Part shown: positions 20,957-32,313 of the stretch, in pieces | Layout: each line of letters opens with the position of its first letter | Numbering within the stretch: position 1 is the first letter of the stretch | Assembly (NCBI RefSeq): GCF_002222615.2 | Contig: NZ_CP022412.2 | Span: 3,100,001-3,164,000, forward strand | Direction of reading: 5' to 3' | Length of the DNA: 64,000 nt | From: Bacteroides caccae | GTDB lineage: Bacteria > Bacteroidota > Bacteroidia > Bacteroidales > Bacteroidaceae | Made by a program: the position numbers and the translations under genes | Notes under the pieces: generated by a model | Seen by the model: the letters and a program-made list of their open reading frames with translations, nothing else | Database searches by the model: none | What the model was told of the DNA's origin: nothing

Positions 20957-21496
20957 TTAGTAAGGACCGTTTCGTCCTTGCTGTACTTCAATCCGTATAC
21001 CGAAATTACCGTTTGCGGATTTTAGTTCGAATGCTCCCCGGAAATTATTCTTTTCCCAAGGCATGGCACTTCGGTTGGGCACTCTCCAACCGTCTTTGTC
21101 ATAATCTCCGTATGTATTAATCCTCATACCGTTTTTCAGCTTAAAAGATCCCATTTGCATGAACTGTGGAGAAGACGACAGCCCCAAGCCATACCCGTAT
21201 CCGAAACCGGAAAAGGCAGAAGGAGAAAAAGCATCAGAGAATCCTTGTGAGTATGTGGCATCCGTATTCAGACGGAACAGTTGATTATAGTCTTTACTCA
21301 TATTCGGCACATCCAGGCTGAATTTAGGAAGTTTGGGAGGAGCTACATTCATCAATCCCATATCCAATAAAAAGCCGCCAAACTCCTTAATATTAGCCGA
21401 GGGGGCACGACGAATACTATCGGAAGGGATTTCTGACTGTGCGGATGCAAAACCGACCGATAATATCAGCGAAAGAAATAAAATCAGTTTTTTCAT
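20957..21496 (-). CDS. secreted hypothetical protein
   Basis: 179 residues with a clear signal peptide (LILFLSLILSVGFASAQ, cleavage near residue 20). The mature part is rich in Gly, Phe and Ser (FSGFGYGYGLGLSSSPQF) and ends with a basic NGPY. No family recognised. It converges with the epimerase-like gene and leaves only 20 bp between the stops. Confidence 0.7.
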   Translation of the reverse strand: MKKLILFLSLILSVGFASAQSEIPSDSIRRAPSANIKEFGGFLLDMGLMNVAPPKLPKFSLDVPNMSKDYNQLFRLNTDATYSQGFSDAFSPSAFSGFGYGYGLGLSSSPQFMQMGSFKLKNGMRINTYGDYDKDGWRVPNRSAMPWEKNNFRGAFELKSANGNFGIRIEVQQGRNGPY

Positions 21497-21685
21497 CTTC
21501 GTAAAGGTTGATTTATGACAAAGATAGAAATTTTCATCCTGACTATTTGTTTCTGTTATATTTTCTTAGAGAAAAACTCTTTAAAAATAGGATGACAACA
21601 TTTGTACATACGTTTAAGTAGCAATTAACGTGGATACTTCCCGTTTCAAGTAACAAAAGACATGACATTGAGCAAAGTTCGTATC

Positions 21686-21723
21686 TTTCCTCCCTCATTC
21701 ATAAAAAGGAACGAGGGAGGAAA
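21686..21723 (-). terminator. hairpin after aspD
   Basis: Perfect 11-bp inverted repeat (21686-21696 with 21713-21723) 7 bp beyond the aspD stop. There is no long U tract, so it may stabilise the 3' end rather than terminate strongly. Confidence 0.5.
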
Positions 21724-21729
21724 TACCTT

Positions 21730-23373
21730 TTAGCGTATGGAAGCCTTCCATACATTAGCATACTCTTCCAGTACACGCTTGATACTCTGCCCGATTTTTA
21801 CATAATCAGCTTCGTTCAAGTTGGCAAGTGATACACGGACACTCCATTTCGGTCCGGCAAAGCCACCACCGTTCAGCAATACGAGCGAAGTCTCATTTGC
21901 CAGGCGAAAGACCACATCCAACGGATTATATGTCTTTTGCAGATAAGCAACAAAATCATCCCCATAGAATTTTTTCGCCCATACCAGCATATCAATTTCC
22001 GAGTAATATCCGGCACGTAGAGGGTCTTCTACCAGTGTGAAACCCGTATTGTCCCATAATGCATGAAGGCGGCGGTGAATGATTTCCTGCATTCTGGTTT
22101 TGTAACGGTTTTCCTTATCCAGAATAGCAAAAAGCGAGAACAGGCTCATCTGCATCTGCTGTGGCAGAGAAAGACCTGCGGTATGATTCAATGCGATCTG
22201 GCGGCTGTCTGCCACCATGCGGTCAATAAACTTCAGCTTTTCCGGATGCAAATCGATACTGGAGTAACGTTTGTTCAAGATTGCTTTTTGCTCCTCCGAC
22301 AGGCGGGCAATCATTTTGTCGTAGATGTTGTCTTCGTGTAGCGCGATTACGGCATTTCTCCAGCCTGTTGCACCGAAATATTTGGAGAAAGAATAAACGC
22401 AAAGAGTATTGTGAGGCAATTCCGCCATTAATGACCGGAAATGAGGTATAAATGTTCCATACACATCGTCCGTAATAATCATCAGGTTCGGATTATCATT
22501 TTTTACGATATTGACAATCCGTGCGGCAGTCTCCGGGCTAAGCGCATAACTGGGCGGATTGCTCGGATTCGTAATGAAGAGCGCTTTAATCTGCGGATTT
22601 TTCAGTTTGTCAATGTCTTCATCCTTATATTGCCATGTATGTAATCCGTCGGCTGTCATCTGATCGGCGGATATTTCAGTCACGTTAAATTGATAACGTC
22701 GTAGCTGCGGGATCTCTATATAAGGAGTGAAAACCGGAATCATCAGTGCAATAGAATCTCCCTGGTTCAACAGGAAATTCTCTTCCAGCGAATCGAACAG
22801 ATAACACATGGCGGCTGTGCCTCCTTCGGTGGCGAACAAGTCGAATGTCCCTTTCGGCGGACGTCGGTCACACATCTCTTGTGCCAGATAATCCTGTACG
22901 ATCTGTTCCGTAAAATACAGAATACGGTCGGGCACAGGATACTGGTCACCGATGACGGATTCCGCCCATTCATGTACCAGTGTGTCCGGGTCGGCAGCAT
23001 GCTCCATTAGCATATAGTTGTAACCCTCTTTCAGCAGATTGGCACCGGGAGCCTTCTCATTATCTTTCAGGAACGCCTCAAAACGGGCAGCGATCCCTGC
23101 CTTTTGAGGGATACCGGCGATTCCTTCTTCCAGTGAAAACGCCCGGCGACATTCACAAAGTCCGAATTGTCCCAACAGGAAAAAAGCTTCACGTGGTTCG
23201 GTAGCAATCCAGTTCGGATTACCCCGTCCTGCATTCAGCATGGTATGTGCTATCTTCTTGACACTCTCATCCGCCATGTCAATAAGCTTGTTTTTCAGTT
23301 CGAACGGACTGATCGTTTCCATTTTCCTGGCATAACTTTTAGTAATAGCCGGGCTATTGTCTTTTTTTTCCAT
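21730..23373 (-). CDS. aspD: aspartate 4-decarboxylase / aspartate aminotransferase
   Basis: 547-residue PLP enzyme that converts L-aspartate to L-alanine and CO2. The SFSKYFGATGWR segment holds the PLP lysine (about residue 332), and ITNPSNPPSYALSPE with DDVYGTF are class I aminotransferase motifs. The length and N-terminal extension distinguish AspD from ordinary aminotransferases (about 400 residues). The adjacent aspartate:alanine antiporter confirms the call: together they form a decarboxylation cycle that consumes a cytoplasmic proton and can build a membrane potential. 58 bp separate it from aspT. Confidence 0.94.
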   Translation of the reverse strand: MEKKDNSPAITKSYARKMETISPFELKNKLIDMADESVKKIAHTMLNAGRGNPNWIATEPREAFFLLGQFGLCECRRAFSLEEGIAGIPQKAGIAARFEAFLKDNEKAPGANLLKEGYNYMLMEHAADPDTLVHEWAESVIGDQYPVPDRILYFTEQIVQDYLAQEMCDRRPPKGTFDLFATEGGTAAMCYLFDSLEENFLLNQGDSIALMIPVFTPYIEIPQLRRYQFNVTEISADQMTADGLHTWQYKDEDIDKLKNPQIKALFITNPSNPPSYALSPETAARIVNIVKNDNPNLMIITDDVYGTFIPHFRSLMAELPHNTLCVYSFSKYFGATGWRNAVIALHEDNIYDKMIARLSEEQKAILNKRYSSIDLHPEKLKFIDRMVADSRQIALNHTAGLSLPQQMQMSLFSLFAILDKENRYKTRMQEIIHRRLHALWDNTGFTLVEDPLRAGYYSEIDMLVWAKKFYGDDFVAYLQKTYNPLDVVFRLANETSLVLLNGGGFAGPKWSVRVSLANLNEADYVKIGQSIKRVLEEYANVWKASIR

Positions 23374-23431
23374 AATGAAATCTATATTAGTTAGAATAGT
23401 AAATAAGTTGTCAAAAGTATTGGTTTCACGT

Positions 23432-25126
23432 TTACATCAGCAATACGATAAATACTCCCCAGATAATCAGCAGTGTGTTGCCGACAGCATACGTTACGGT
23501 ATATCCTAAAGCCGGGGTCTCACTCTCCACCGCATCCTGAACAGCTCCCAATGCAGCAGTGGTAGTACGTGCTCCCGCCGTACATCCTAATGTCAGTGCA
23601 GGGTGGAATTTGAACAGATATTTGCCCATTAGTAACCCGCTGAGAAGAGGAATGGCCGTAGCCAATGCCCCGATAATGAACAAGCTGAAACCGACCTCCT
23701 TAAATCCGGCTACAAAACTGGGACCTGCGGCAATGCCGACTACTGCAATAAACATGTTCAATCCTACATTATTCAATACCCAGAGTGAAGGTTCGGGAAT
23801 ACCTCCGAAAGTAGGATGTTTACTGCGCAGCCAACCGAATATCAGTCCTGCAATCAATGCACCTCCACTGGTGGAAAGACTGATAGGGACACCTCCCAGA
23901 TGCATAGTCAACGCACCGACAAGGCCACCGACCAGAATACCGAGTCCGACAAAAATCATATCTGTCTGATTCGTCGGCCGATCAACATATCCCATTTGTT
24001 TAGCGGCAGTTTCCACCTCATGTTTCATTCCGGTAAGTTCCAGAATATCACCGGCGTCCACCACTGTCCGGGCAAGTACCGGGACATTGATACCCGCACG
24101 TTTGATACTACGGATACTAACCCCGTGCATAAATTTCTGTGCCCGGATTGTCGATACCTTTTCGCCTGCGAAAGTCCGGTGTGTCACCATAACCGGCAGA
24201 GTTTCCGCCGGAAAGTCCAGTAGTTGCGCATCGATCACTTCCGGGCCGATCCAGTCTTCTTCGCCAATCACAAATTCGCGTCGTCCGCTTAGTACGATTT
24301 CATCCTCCGGCTGAAGAAGCATATCCGGTTTGACCTCTTTTACAACTCCCCGTTGTCGGACTCGTTCTACAAATAACAGTTTCTCCTGTTCGGATAGATA
24401 CTTTTCCAGTTCACTCACCTTTTTTCCTTTGCCAAACCATTTATTTGTGATCTTGTACGCACGGAACACTACCGGACGAAGGGCAGGGGAGAATCCGGGT
24501 TCATCCATTTCTGAAGTCCCCATTTTAGATTCCAGTTCTTTACAATCAGCTTTTACTTTATCCAATCCGCCGAGAAGCTTCGGACCGAGAGAAGCCAGAA
24601 TCCAGGCAGAACCAGCTGTACCGAAAATATAAGTGACGGCATAAGACACAGGAATGGCATTAATATATGTTGCCTTCTGTGCTTCGCTGATGCCCAACTG
24701 GTTGATCGTATCGCTTGCCACGCCGATAACGGCAGATATCGTTTGTGAGCCTGCCAGCAATCCGACAGCCTCTCCGATATGATATCCCATAATCTTGGCA
24801 AGTATCCATGGTGCTACCAGACTGACGATACACATCAATACGGCGAACCCCACCTGTGGCAGTCCGTCTTTTTTCAGTCCGCGAAAGAATTGCGGACCTA
24901 CCTTGTAGCCAACGGCAAACAAAAAGAGTAGAAAAAATACGGCTTTTAACGGACCGTCTACTGTAATGTTCAATTGTCCTACCAATACTCCTACCAGAAG
25001 GACGCTGGTCACTGTACCTAAAGAGAATTTCCCTATTTTCAGTCTTCCCAGCCAGAATCCCGCGAAAAGTGTGAGGAAGATAGCAAGTTCAGGGTGTACC
25101 CTTAGTTGATTGATAATCCATTCCAT
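23432..25126 (-). CDS. aspT: aspartate:alanine antiporter AspT
   Basis: 564-residue inner-membrane exchanger of the AAE family. Two sets of hydrophobic helices (1-170 and about 380-564) flank a soluble region with two TrkA-C-like folds ([33 protein letters not shown]). The repeated [18 protein letters not shown] and [18 protein letters not shown] are the characteristic paired GxxxGxxTxxxA motifs. First gene of the aspT-aspD operon, divergent from fhs with a 117-bp gap. Confidence 0.93.
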   Translation of the reverse strand: MEWIINQLRVHPELAIFLTLFAGFWLGRLKIGKFSLGTVTSVLLVGVLVGQLNITVDGPLKAVFFLLFLFAVGYKVGPQFFRGLKKDGLPQVGFAVLMCIVSLVAPWILAKIMGYHIGEAVGLLAGSQTISAVIGVASDTINQLGISEAQKATYINAIPVSYAVTYIFGTAGSAWILASLGPKLLGGLDKVKADCKELESKMGTSEMDEPGFSPALRPVVFRAYKITNKWFGKGKKVSELEKYLSEQEKLLFVERVRQRGVVKEVKPDMLLQPEDEIVLSGRREFVIGEEDWIGPEVIDAQLLDFPAETLPVMVTHRTFAGEKVSTIRAQKFMHGVSIRSIKRAGINVPVLARTVVDAGDILELTGMKHEVETAAKQMGYVDRPTNQTDMIFVGLGILVGGLVGALTMHLGGVPISLSTSGGALIAGLIFGWLRSKHPTFGGIPEPSLWVLNNVGLNMFIAVVGIAAGPSFVAGFKEVGFSLFIIGALATAIPLLSGLLMGKYLFKFHPALTLGCTAGARTTTAALGAVQDAVESETPALGYTVTYAVGNTLLIIWGVFIVLLM

Positions 25127-25181
25127 AATTAAGTTGTTGTTTTAGGTTATGCCAATAACAACAGTTATTGTACGCAAAGAG

Positions 25182-25213
25182 TTTGTTGCTTCACGTAGAT
25201 TTGTTACTTTTGC
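25182..25213 (+). promoter_or_regulatory. promoter of fhs
   Basis: TTTG (25182-25185), 20 bp, TACTTTTG (25206-25213): exact match to the Bacteroides consensus, 30 bp before the ATG. Confidence 0.8.
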
Positions 25214-25243
25214 ACTTTCAAAATAAAACTAATCATATCCTGT

Positions 25244-26911
25244 ATGAAATCAGACATAGAAATTGCTCGCAGCATTGAATTGAAGAAGATAAAGCAAGTT
25301 GCCGAAAGTATCGGAATCCCTCGTGAAGAAGTAGAAAATTATGGTCGCTACATCGCAAAGATTCCCGAACAACTGATTGATGAGGAGAAGGTGAAGAAAA
25401 GTAACCTCATCCTGGTAACTGCCATTACAGCAACAAAAGCGGGTATCGGCAAAACCACTGTATCTATCGGTCTCGCTTTGGGACTCAATAAAATTGGAAA
25501 GAAAGCTATCGTTGCTTTACGTGAACCCTCTCTCGGACCCTGTTTCGGTATGAAAGGCGGTGCGGCCGGAGGAGGATATGCCCAAGTGCTCCCCATGGAA
25601 AAGATTAATCTTCATTTCACCGGAGACTTTCATGCTATCACTTCTGCGCATAACATGATTTCCGCTTTGCTTGATAATTATCTTTATCAGAATCAGGCGA
25701 AAGGTTTCGGACTGAAGGAAATCCTATGGCGCCGGGTGCTCGATGTGAACGACCGTTCTTTGCGTAGTATTGTCGTAGGTCTGGGGCCAAAATCAAACGG
25801 TATCACTCAAGAATCCGGTTTTGATATTACTCCGGCGTCGGAGATTATGGCTATCCTTTGTCTTTCTAAAGATGTGGATGACTTGCGCCGCCGTATCGAA
25901 AATATCCTGTTAGGCTTTACATACGATGATAAACCTTTTACAGTCAAAGATTTGGGAGTGGCGGGAGCTATCACCGTACTGTTGAAAGACGCCATTCATC
26001 CCAACTTAGTGCAGACGACCGAAGGAACTGCTGCTTTCGTACATGGCGGCCCGTTCGCTAATATAGCTCACGGATGTAACTCTATTCTGGCAACCAAGCT
26101 GGCTATGTCATTCGGCGATTATGTGATTACGGAAGCCGGATTCGGTGCCGACCTCGGTGCGGAGAAGTTCTACAATATCAAATGCCGTAAGAGCGGACTC
26201 CAACCACGTCTGACTGTAATCGTGGCTACGGCACAGGGACTGAAAATGCATGGTGGTGTCAGTCTCGACCGCATTAAAGAACCGAATATGGAAGGATTGA
26301 AAGAAGGATTGCGCAATCTGGACAAGCATGTCCGTAATCTTCGTTCTTTCGGTCAAACAGTGATTGTAGCTTTCAATAAGTTTGCTACAGATACAGATGA
26401 AGAAATGGAACTGTTGCGCGAGCATTGCGAGCAGTTAGGCGTAGGTTTCGCTATCAACAATGCATTCACTGAAGGAGGAGAGGGCGCAGTAGATATGGCT
26501 CGCCTGGTGGTAGATACTATCGAAAATAATCCGTCCGGTTCTCTGCGTTATACTTACAAAGAAGAAGACAGCATACAGCAGAAGATTGAAAAGGTAGCTA
26601 CCAATATTTATGGAGCAAGCGTTATCACATACAGCAGCATTGCCCGTAACCGCATCAAACTGATTGAGAAAATGGGAATTACCCATTATCCGGTCTGTAT
26701 TGCAAAAACACAATATTCATTCTCTGCCGATCCTAAGATTTATGGTGCAGTGAATAATTTCGAGTTCCATATCAAAGATATAGTCATTAATAACGGAGCT
26801 GAAATGATTGTTGCGATAGCCGGAGAAATTCTCCGCATGCCGGGACTTCCTAAAGAACCGCAGGCGTTGCACATTGATATTGTGGATGGAGAAATAGAAG
26901 GTTTGAGCTAA
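25244..26911 (+). CDS. fhs: formate-tetrahydrofolate ligase
   Basis: 555 residues catalysing ATP-dependent formation of 10-formyl-THF from formate. [19 protein letters not shown] is the P-loop (about residues 65-80), and [21 protein letters not shown] is the family signature. Length is typical. Together with glyA nearby and purT, this gives the region several formate and one-carbon genes. Monocistronic with its own promoter. Confidence 0.97.
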   Translation: MKSDIEIARSIELKKIKQVAESIGIPREEVENYGRYIAKIPEQLIDEEKVKKSNLILVTAITATKAGIGKTTVSIGLALGLNKIGKKAIVALREPSLGPCFGMKGGAAGGGYAQVLPMEKINLHFTGDFHAITSAHNMISALLDNYLYQNQAKGFGLKEILWRRVLDVNDRSLRSIVVGLGPKSNGITQESGFDITPASEIMAILCLSKDVDDLRRRIENILLGFTYDDKPFTVKDLGVAGAITVLLKDAIHPNLVQTTEGTAAFVHGGPFANIAHGCNSILATKLAMSFGDYVITEAGFGADLGAEKFYNIKCRKSGLQPRLTVIVATAQGLKMHGGVSLDRIKEPNMEGLKEGLRNLDKHVRNLRSFGQTVIVAFNKFATDTDEEMELLREHCEQLGVGFAINNAFTEGGEGAVDMARLVVDTIENNPSGSLRYTYKEEDSIQQKIEKVATNIYGASVITYSSIARNRIKLIEKMGITHYPVCIAKTQYSFSADPKIYGAVNNFEFHIKDIVINNGAEMIVAIAGEILRMPGLPKEPQALHIDIVDGEIEGLS

Positions 26912-26951
26912 AAAACAATCGGACCGCAGGAATCCCTGCTTCAATGAGTAA

Positions 26952-26993
26952 ATCCCCGTCTTTCCTTATAAACCAATAGGGAAAGACGGGGAT
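26952..26993. terminator. perfect 14-bp hairpin between convergent genes
   Basis: Arms 26952-26965 and 26980-26993 (ATCCCCGTCTTTCC and its complement). It lies 40 bp after the fhs stop. U tracts are poor on both sides; probably a 3' end structure for fhs. Confidence 0.5.
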
Positions 26994-27149
26994 GCTTGTA
27001 TATAGAGTCCGGTACACCTTTTTATATCTCTTCCGGCGTACCGTACGATTGAATTCGTTTTTTGTTGAAGAGATATTCCATATCTTTTTTTTGTAATAGG
27101 AAAAACGAAATTCCTGACAGATAGTTCGGATAGAAAAGTTAATAAATAC

Positions 27150-27185
27150 AAAAAGAGGTCTGTCCTTTTTGAAAAGAACAGACCT
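27150..27185 (-). terminator. intrinsic terminator of glyA
   Basis: Minus-strand hairpin AGGTCTGT..ACAGACCT (27156-27169 with 27172-27185) followed by CTCTTTTT. Lies 55 bp after the glyA stop. The 160 bp between this and the fhs hairpin shows no gene. Confidence 0.75.
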
Positions 27186-27240
27186 GATAAGTTACAGTAT
27201 CCGATAATCCGAATATCAGACCTAAAATAAAGTATGCCTC

Positions 27241-28521
27241 TTAATAAGCAAAAAGAGGATATTTCTTCATTGTCTCATTGACACGTGCACGAACTTGTGC
27301 GATAACCTCTTCATTGTCTACGTTGGATAACACAGTCTCAATCATTTCTGCGATTTCAAGCATCAGATCTTCCTTAGCACCACGAGTTGTAATAGCTGGA
27401 GTCCCCAGACGAATACCGGAAGTCTGGAAAGCCGAACGGCTGTCGAACGGAACCATATTCTTATTAACGGTAATATCAGCAGAAACCAATGCTTTCTCTG
27501 CCACTTTACCTGTCAAATCAGGGTATTTGCTACGCAAGTCAACCAGCATAGAGTGATTATCAGTGCCACCGGAAACGATCGTAAAACCACGGTCAATCAA
27601 TGCCTGTGCAAGTACGGCAGCATTCTTTTGTACTTGTTTTGCATATTCCTTGAATTCAGGTTGCAGGATTTCGCCGAAAGCCACAGCTTTGGCAGCAATC
27701 ACGTGTTCCAGCGGTCCGCCTTGGATACCTGGGAAAACAGCTGAATCCAGCAGTTGAGACATCATTTTGATTTCACCCTTCGGAGTTTTCTTTCCCCAAG
27801 GATTAGGGAAATCTTTGCCCATCATGATGACACCACCACGAGGCCCGCGAAGTGTTTTATGTGTAGTAGAAGTGACGATATGTGCATATTTAACCGGGTT
27901 TTCCAGTACTCCGGCAGCAATCAGACCGGCAGGATGAGCCATGTCGATCATCAGGATAGCACCTACTTTGTCTGCGATTTCACGCATACGCTTGTAGTCC
28001 CATTCACGAGAGTAAGCGGAACCGCCGCCAATGATCATTTTCGGTTTTTCGCGTAGAGCGACTTCTTCCATTTGGTCGTAGTCAACGCGTCCTGTTTCCT
28101 TATTCAGATTATATTCGCAGGGAGTATAGATAATACCGGAAGTATTTACTAATGAACCATGAGAAAGGTGCCCGCCATGTGCAAGATTCAATCCCATGAA
28201 TTTGTCGCCCGGATTCAGGACAGCCAGAAAAACGGCTGCGTTAGCCTGTGCTCCGGAATGCGGCTGTACGTTTGCCCATTCGGCTCCGAAGATTTCTTTC
28301 AGGCGGTCGATAGCGATTTGTTCGCTCTGGTCTACAACTTCACAACCTCCGTAATAGCGTTTGCCCGGATAACCTTCTGCATACTTGTTAGTCAGGCAAG
28401 AACCCATTGCCTGCATTACCTGGTCACTCACAAAGTTTTCAGATGCAATCAGCTCGATACCTTTCAGCTGACGTTGGTGCTCTTTTTCGATGATGTCGAA
28501 AATTAAGTCGTCTCTTTTCAT
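27241..28521 (-). CDS. glyA: serine hydroxymethyltransferase
   Basis: 426-residue PLP enzyme interconverting serine and glycine with 5,10-methylene-[18 protein letters not shown] carries the PLP lysine (about residue 228), and [15 protein letters not shown] and [10 protein letters not shown] are the classic N-terminal motifs. Length is normal. Monocistronic and convergent with fhs. Confidence 0.97.
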   Translation of the reverse strand: MKRDDLIFDIIEKEHQRQLKGIELIASENFVSDQVMQAMGSCLTNKYAEGYPGKRYYGGCEVVDQSEQIAIDRLKEIFGAEWANVQPHSGAQANAAVFLAVLNPGDKFMGLNLAHGGHLSHGSLVNTSGIIYTPCEYNLNKETGRVDYDQMEEVALREKPKMIIGGGSAYSREWDYKRMREIADKVGAILMIDMAHPAGLIAAGVLENPVKYAHIVTSTTHKTLRGPRGGVIMMGKDFPNPWGKKTPKGEIKMMSQLLDSAVFPGIQGGPLEHVIAAKAVAFGEILQPEFKEYAKQVQKNAAVLAQALIDRGFTIVSGGTDNHSMLVDLRSKYPDLTGKVAEKALVSADITVNKNMVPFDSRSAFQTSGIRLGTPAITTRGAKEDLMLEIAEMIETVLSNVDNEEVIAQVRARVNETMKKYPLFAY

Positions 28522-28573
28522 TCTTTTATAATAAGATTAAATTTCTAATTCGAGATACCTTATTTTAAGCGTA

Positions 28574-28581
28574 CAAAGTTA
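28574..28581 (-). promoter_or_regulatory. candidate -7 box for glyA
   Basis: Minus-strand TAACTTTG, 52 bp before the glyA ATG; no clear -33 box. Confidence 0.4.
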
Positions 28582-28652
28582 ATGAAAATAAATAAAGAAA
28601 GAAGGAAGTACAAGAAAAATGTTAGTCAAAAATGGAATTTAGTAGAAAATGG

Positions 28653-29393
28653 TCAGAAGATAAAACCGAGCGAAAAACTCAAGGCGCTGTCGCGGCGGTC
28701 GAATATAATCCGGCTGATTCCTGTGCTGCCGTCCGAGTTGATATTGTCATAGGTAATAGACTTGGAGATATTTCCAATTCCCTGCTCGTAGCGGAAATCA
28801 AAGAAAATACGGGAAATATTGACTCCCACGCCAATCACTGCACTTATATTAAACGGATAGAGTTTCTCATGGATACCTTTCTGGTCGAAATTGCTGAAAG
28901 TTATTTCGTTCTTCTTTCCCCATAAATAACGGAGCTTGGGACCGGCAAAGATAGACATTCCGTAAGGACCTTTCTTCACTACGTTATAGCCATACAGAAC
29001 GGGAAAGTCAATACTGTGCAATACAGATTGAACCGAAGCATAATCCGGCTCGATAGCCGGATGTTGAGAGCCGAGTTTATCGAATGTAATCTCGCATTTG
29101 GTTACATTGTATGACACTTCCGGTTGGATATAATGTTTCTTCATATTGATACGCATGAAGAGAGCACCGAAATAACCGATTTTATAATTATTCTGCACCT
29201 CGTCGATAGTCACATCTTTGATTTTCAACTCGGAAACCATAAACATGGAGGAATTGAACCCTGCCCTGACACCGAAGTTTATTTTCTTCGTATTGGGACG
29301 GTCCACCTTGTCTGCGGTATTGCGATTCTGCCCGAAAACCGTACCGGCTACCGTCATCAAACCGAAAAATAGTATTTTACGCAGCATATTCAT
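28653..29393 (-). CDS. outer-membrane beta-barrel protein (PorT-like)
   Basis: 246 residues with a signal peptide (ILFFGLMTVAGTVFGQ) and a barrel-type sequence: FGVRAGFNSSMF at the start of the barrel, alternating aromatic strands and a terminal Phe (SFSLGFIF). It fits the Bacteroidetes outer membrane beta-barrel domain family (PF13568), which includes PorT. Function unknown. It sits 20 bp after the flavin reductase gene and may be the last gene of the pyrBI operon. Confidence 0.8.
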   Translation of the reverse strand: MNMLRKILFFGLMTVAGTVFGQNRNTADKVDRPNTKKINFGVRAGFNSSMFMVSELKIKDVTIDEVQNNYKIGYFGALFMRINMKKHYIQPEVSYNVTKCEITFDKLGSQHPAIEPDYASVQSVLHSIDFPVLYGYNVVKKGPYGMSIFAGPKLRYLWGKKNEITFSNFDQKGIHEKLYPFNISAVIGVGVNISRIFFDFRYEQGIGNISKSITYDNINSDGSTGISRIIFDRRDSALSFSLGFIF

Positions 29394-29413
29394 GGTTATA
29401 CAATCCTTTGTCT

Positions 29414-30028
29414 TTATGATTTTTTCTTTTCAACACTCCAACCGAATTTTCCGATTTTTTCTCCCAGACCATAGTATCCTCCGTGAACATATACCAGAGG
29501 ATTAGCTTCCGCCAGTTCGAGCTTCCCAGTCTCAGGATTCAGATTCCGGTCGTCGGCACGTACATTTACTACATCTGCTATAAACATATCATGCGAACCG
29601 AGAGATACGATCTCTTTTACGCGGCATTCGATGCAGAGGGGAGATTCCTCAATCAAAGGCGCACTGACTACGGTGCACTGCCCCGGGGTTAGCTTCATCT
29701 CGTCAAACTTATGATAATCGCGTCCTGAACGAACTCCGCACCAGTCGGTGGCGAAAGCCATGTCTTTTGTCGTCAGATTAATGACAAACTCCATATTCCG
29801 CTTGATAATCTCATAAGAATGTCGTTCCGGGCGTACGGATATATAGCATATGGGCGGGTTTGTGCAAATCGTACCCGTCCATGCTACAGTGATAATATTA
29901 TATTCACTTTCTTCTTTTCCGCAACTGACCAGCACAGCCGGCAGCGGATAAATCATCGTTCCTGGTTTCCAGTCCTGTTTCACTTCTTTATTGGAAAAAT
30001 GAAAATTAAAGAATGGTGATTTCCTCAC
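29414..30028 (-). CDS. flavin reductase-family protein (flavoredoxin-like)
   Basis: 204 residues of the FMN-binding split-barrel flavin reductase family: [26 protein letters not shown] and the FVINL strand near residue 85 are typical. Family members reduce FMN with NAD(P)H or bind FMN as electron carriers. The start overlaps pyrI by 23 bp, so it is translationally coupled to pyrimidine synthesis. A link to flavin or to dihydroorotate oxidation is possible but unproven. Confidence 0.85.
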   Translation of the reverse strand: MRKSPFFNFHFSNKEVKQDWKPGTMIYPLPAVLVSCGKEESEYNIITVAWTGTICTNPPICYISVRPERHSYEIIKRNMEFVINLTTKDMAFATDWCGVRSGRDYHKFDEMKLTPGQCTVVSAPLIEESPLCIECRVKEIVSLGSHDMFIADVVNVRADDRNLNPETGKLELAEANPLVYVHGGYYGLGEKIGKFGWSVEKKKS

Positions 30029-30467
30029 GTTTCTGTTCCTTCTCGCAATAATGGCATTTTACGATGCAATTATCCTTGTCCGTCACATGGAATAACGTAG
30101 CCATTGGCTCATTGTTCGTGATACATTTCGGGTTCGCGCATTTCACGATTCCGCGAAGCTCATCCGGCATTCTTACTTCTTTCTTTTCCACTACCTCGTA
30201 GTCGCGGATAATGTTCAGTTTCACATTCGGAGCCACAACCGAAATACGGTTGATTTCTTCATCGCAGAAAAACTTGTCCGCGATCTTGATAATCCCCTTC
30301 TTTCCCAGCTTCTTGCTGTCGAGGTTGAAACCGATAGTGATATTGCTTGTCATTTGCTCCACGCCGAGCAGTTGCACTACGGTAAAGAGCTTTTCAGAAG
30401 GAATATGGTCAATCACTGTCCCGTTTTTCAGGGCGGCTACTTGCAATGCTTGTTTATTTTCGCTCAT
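30006..30467 (-). CDS. pyrI: aspartate carbamoyltransferase regulatory subunit
   Basis: 153 residues. The N-terminal nucleotide-binding domain ([10 protein letters not shown]) and the C-terminal zinc domain with four cysteines (CANPKC at about 110-115 and CHYC at about 138-141) are complete. It binds CTP/ATP and tunes the PyrB trimer. Overlaps pyrB by 4 bp. Confidence 0.96.
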   Translation of the reverse strand: MSENKQALQVAALKNGTVIDHIPSEKLFTVVQLLGVEQMTSNITIGFNLDSKKLGKKGIIKIADKFFCDEEINRISVVAPNVKLNIIRDYEVVEKKEVRMPDELRGIVKCANPKCITNNEPMATLFHVTDKDNCIVKCHYCEKEQKREEITIL

Positions 30468-31405
30468 AATAAAATATCGTTTTTAACGTCCTCTAATGTG
30501 ATACCTAATACGTCGCAAAGAATGGCTTCACGGGCATACAGACCATTTTGTGCCTGTTGGAAATAATATGCCTTCGGGTTATCGTCCACATCGTATGCAA
30601 TCTCGTTGACACGGGGTAGCGGATGCAGAATGCGCAGGTTCGGGCGAGTATTTTCCAACATCTTGTTGCGCAGGATATAAACGTTTTTCACCCGTTCATA
30701 TTCCATTAGGTCGGTGAAGCGTTCACGTTGCACACGGGTCATATACAGGATATCTGCATCTGCAATGATTTCTTCGCTGAAATCCGTGTGTTCCACATAT
30801 TTTATCTGGTGCGTTTTACAATAGAGTTTGTATTCTTCCGGCATTTTCAGTTCATCGGGAGCGATGAAGTGGAAAGTGGGGTTGAAGTGACGCATTGCCA
30901 TTAACAGGGAGTGCACGGTACGCCCGTATTTCAAGTCACCTACCAGGAAAATATTCAGGTTTTCCAGCGTGCCTTGCGTTTTGTAGATAGAGTATAGATC
31001 GAGCATTGTCTGTGACGGATGTTGGTTCGCTCCGTCTCCGGCATTGACAATGGGCACAGGAGCGACTTCACTTGCATAGCGGGCAGCTCCTTCCAGATAG
31101 TGACGCATGACGATAATATCTGCATAATTGCTCACCATCATAATCGTGTCTTTTAGTGTTTCCCCCTTTGACGAGCTGGTAGCTTTGGGGTCGGAGAATC
31201 CGATCACACGTGCTCCTAGACGATTGGCGGCTGTTTCAAAACTCAGGCGGGTGCGGGTAGAAGGTTCGAAGAACAGGGTTGCTACTACCTTTCCTTGCAA
31301 TAACCGGCGGTTGGGGTTCATTTCAAACTGCTTCGCCATTTCGAGCATGTAGAGGATTTTTTCTTTAGAATGTTCGGCAATGGTTACTAAACTTCTGTTT
31401 TCCAT
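30464..31405 (-). CDS. pyrB: aspartate carbamoyltransferase catalytic subunit
   Basis: 313 residues, first committed step of pyrimidine synthesis. The carbamoyl-phosphate loop [13 protein letters not shown] (about residues 46-58) and the HPSQT motif (about 128-132) are intact. First gene of a pyrB-pyrI-flavin reductase(-barrel) operon with overlapping reading frames. Confidence 0.97.
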   Translation of the reverse strand: MENRSLVTIAEHSKEKILYMLEMAKQFEMNPNRRLLQGKVVATLFFEPSTRTRLSFETAANRLGARVIGFSDPKATSSSKGETLKDTIMMVSNYADIIVMRHYLEGAARYASEVAPVPIVNAGDGANQHPSQTMLDLYSIYKTQGTLENLNIFLVGDLKYGRTVHSLLMAMRHFNPTFHFIAPDELKMPEEYKLYCKTHQIKYVEHTDFSEEIIADADILYMTRVQRERFTDLMEYERVKNVYILRNKMLENTRPNLRILHPLPRVNEIAYDVDDNPKAYYFQQAQNGLYAREAILCDVLGITLEDVKNDILL

Positions 31406-31510
31406 TTTGTTATATTTTATGTGGATAGAACTTGTTTTACCGGAGCGTAAAGGTACGAAGAATTTGTGAATAGCACAGATTTTTTCGTACCTTTTTTTAT
31501 CATTCGGCGT

Positions 31511-32290
31511 TTATTTCTGCTTGTTGGTCAATGCGGCAATGATATACTTTCCCGGTGCCCCGATCTTGCCCCACGTCGTATTGCTGAACAGCCTCCATAT
31601 CTGCGTGCCTTTCCTACCGTAATCCGACAACTTCATAATTGCCTGCTTTTCTTTCAGATCCGTCACTTTATGGCGTTCCAGGCTTTCCAGCAGTCCGGTT
31701 ACGTTGTGTGTAGTCTGATTGTAAGCATACCCCGGAATTTCAAACGAAGCATTACTTGTTTCTTCCTCCTCAGAAGATAGTTTATTTTGGTTTGGTTTAG
31801 TTTGTCCGGAAATGTCCTCATTTTCCGGATTCACCTCCGCGTCAGCTTTAAAAATGTCTGCATCTTTTTTATTCGTGCCTCCTTTTTGTTTACCATTTCC
31901 TGGCCGGACTTCCAACAAATAAGGTAATTTAGAGAAATCAATCTTTCTTCGTACAGTAGCTTCCAGCCAGACTTTCTGAATCTGCTCTGAGGTCAGGACC
32001 CCATATTTCTCATAAATATCTTTATTGAAAAATTCCTTTTCCAGCAGTAACTCTATAATTTTCTCCATTACTTCCTCTTTAATACCTCCGCCTACTTTAC
32101 GGACGAAGATAAGACTCTGTTCTTTTCCCCAAGAAATATAATACCCTTCTTTATAGATTTTGCAGAGTAGTCTCATGACAATATAAGAGGATAAGATTCC
32201 GAATTTAGCTTCTAACAGTTCCATTATTTCTTCGTCGAAAAAATTTGCAGGTGTGGGGAAATAGGGGATTCCTTTATTAATCATACTCAT
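31511..32290 (-). CDS. DUF4373-like (Lin1244/Lin1753 N-terminal domain) protein
   Basis: 259 residues. The first 130 (YFPTPANFFDEEIMELLEAK, YIVMRLLCKIYKEGYYI) match the Lin1244/Lin1753 N-terminal domain, a winged-helix-like module common in phage and plasmid replication proteins and in Bacteroides chromosomes. The middle is a low-complexity acidic linker and the end is basic (GRKGTQIWRLFSNTTWGKIGAPGKY). Role unknown; DNA binding is likely. It may belong to a mobile remnant beside the prophage. 23 bp behind the next gene on the same strand. Confidence 0.7.
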   Translation of the reverse strand: MSMINKGIPYFPTPANFFDEEIMELLEAKFGILSSYIVMRLLCKIYKEGYYISWGKEQSLIFVRKVGGGIKEEVMEKIIELLLEKEFFNKDIYEKYGVLTSEQIQKVWLEATVRRKIDFSKLPYLLEVRPGNGKQKGGTNKKDADIFKADAEVNPENEDISGQTKPNQNKLSSEEEETSNASFEIPGYAYNQTTHNVTGLLESLERHKVTDLKEKQAIMKLSDYGRKGTQIWRLFSNTTWGKIGAPGKYIIAALTNKQK

Positions 32291-32313
32291 AGTTCAATAT
32301 TTTTTATTAAATG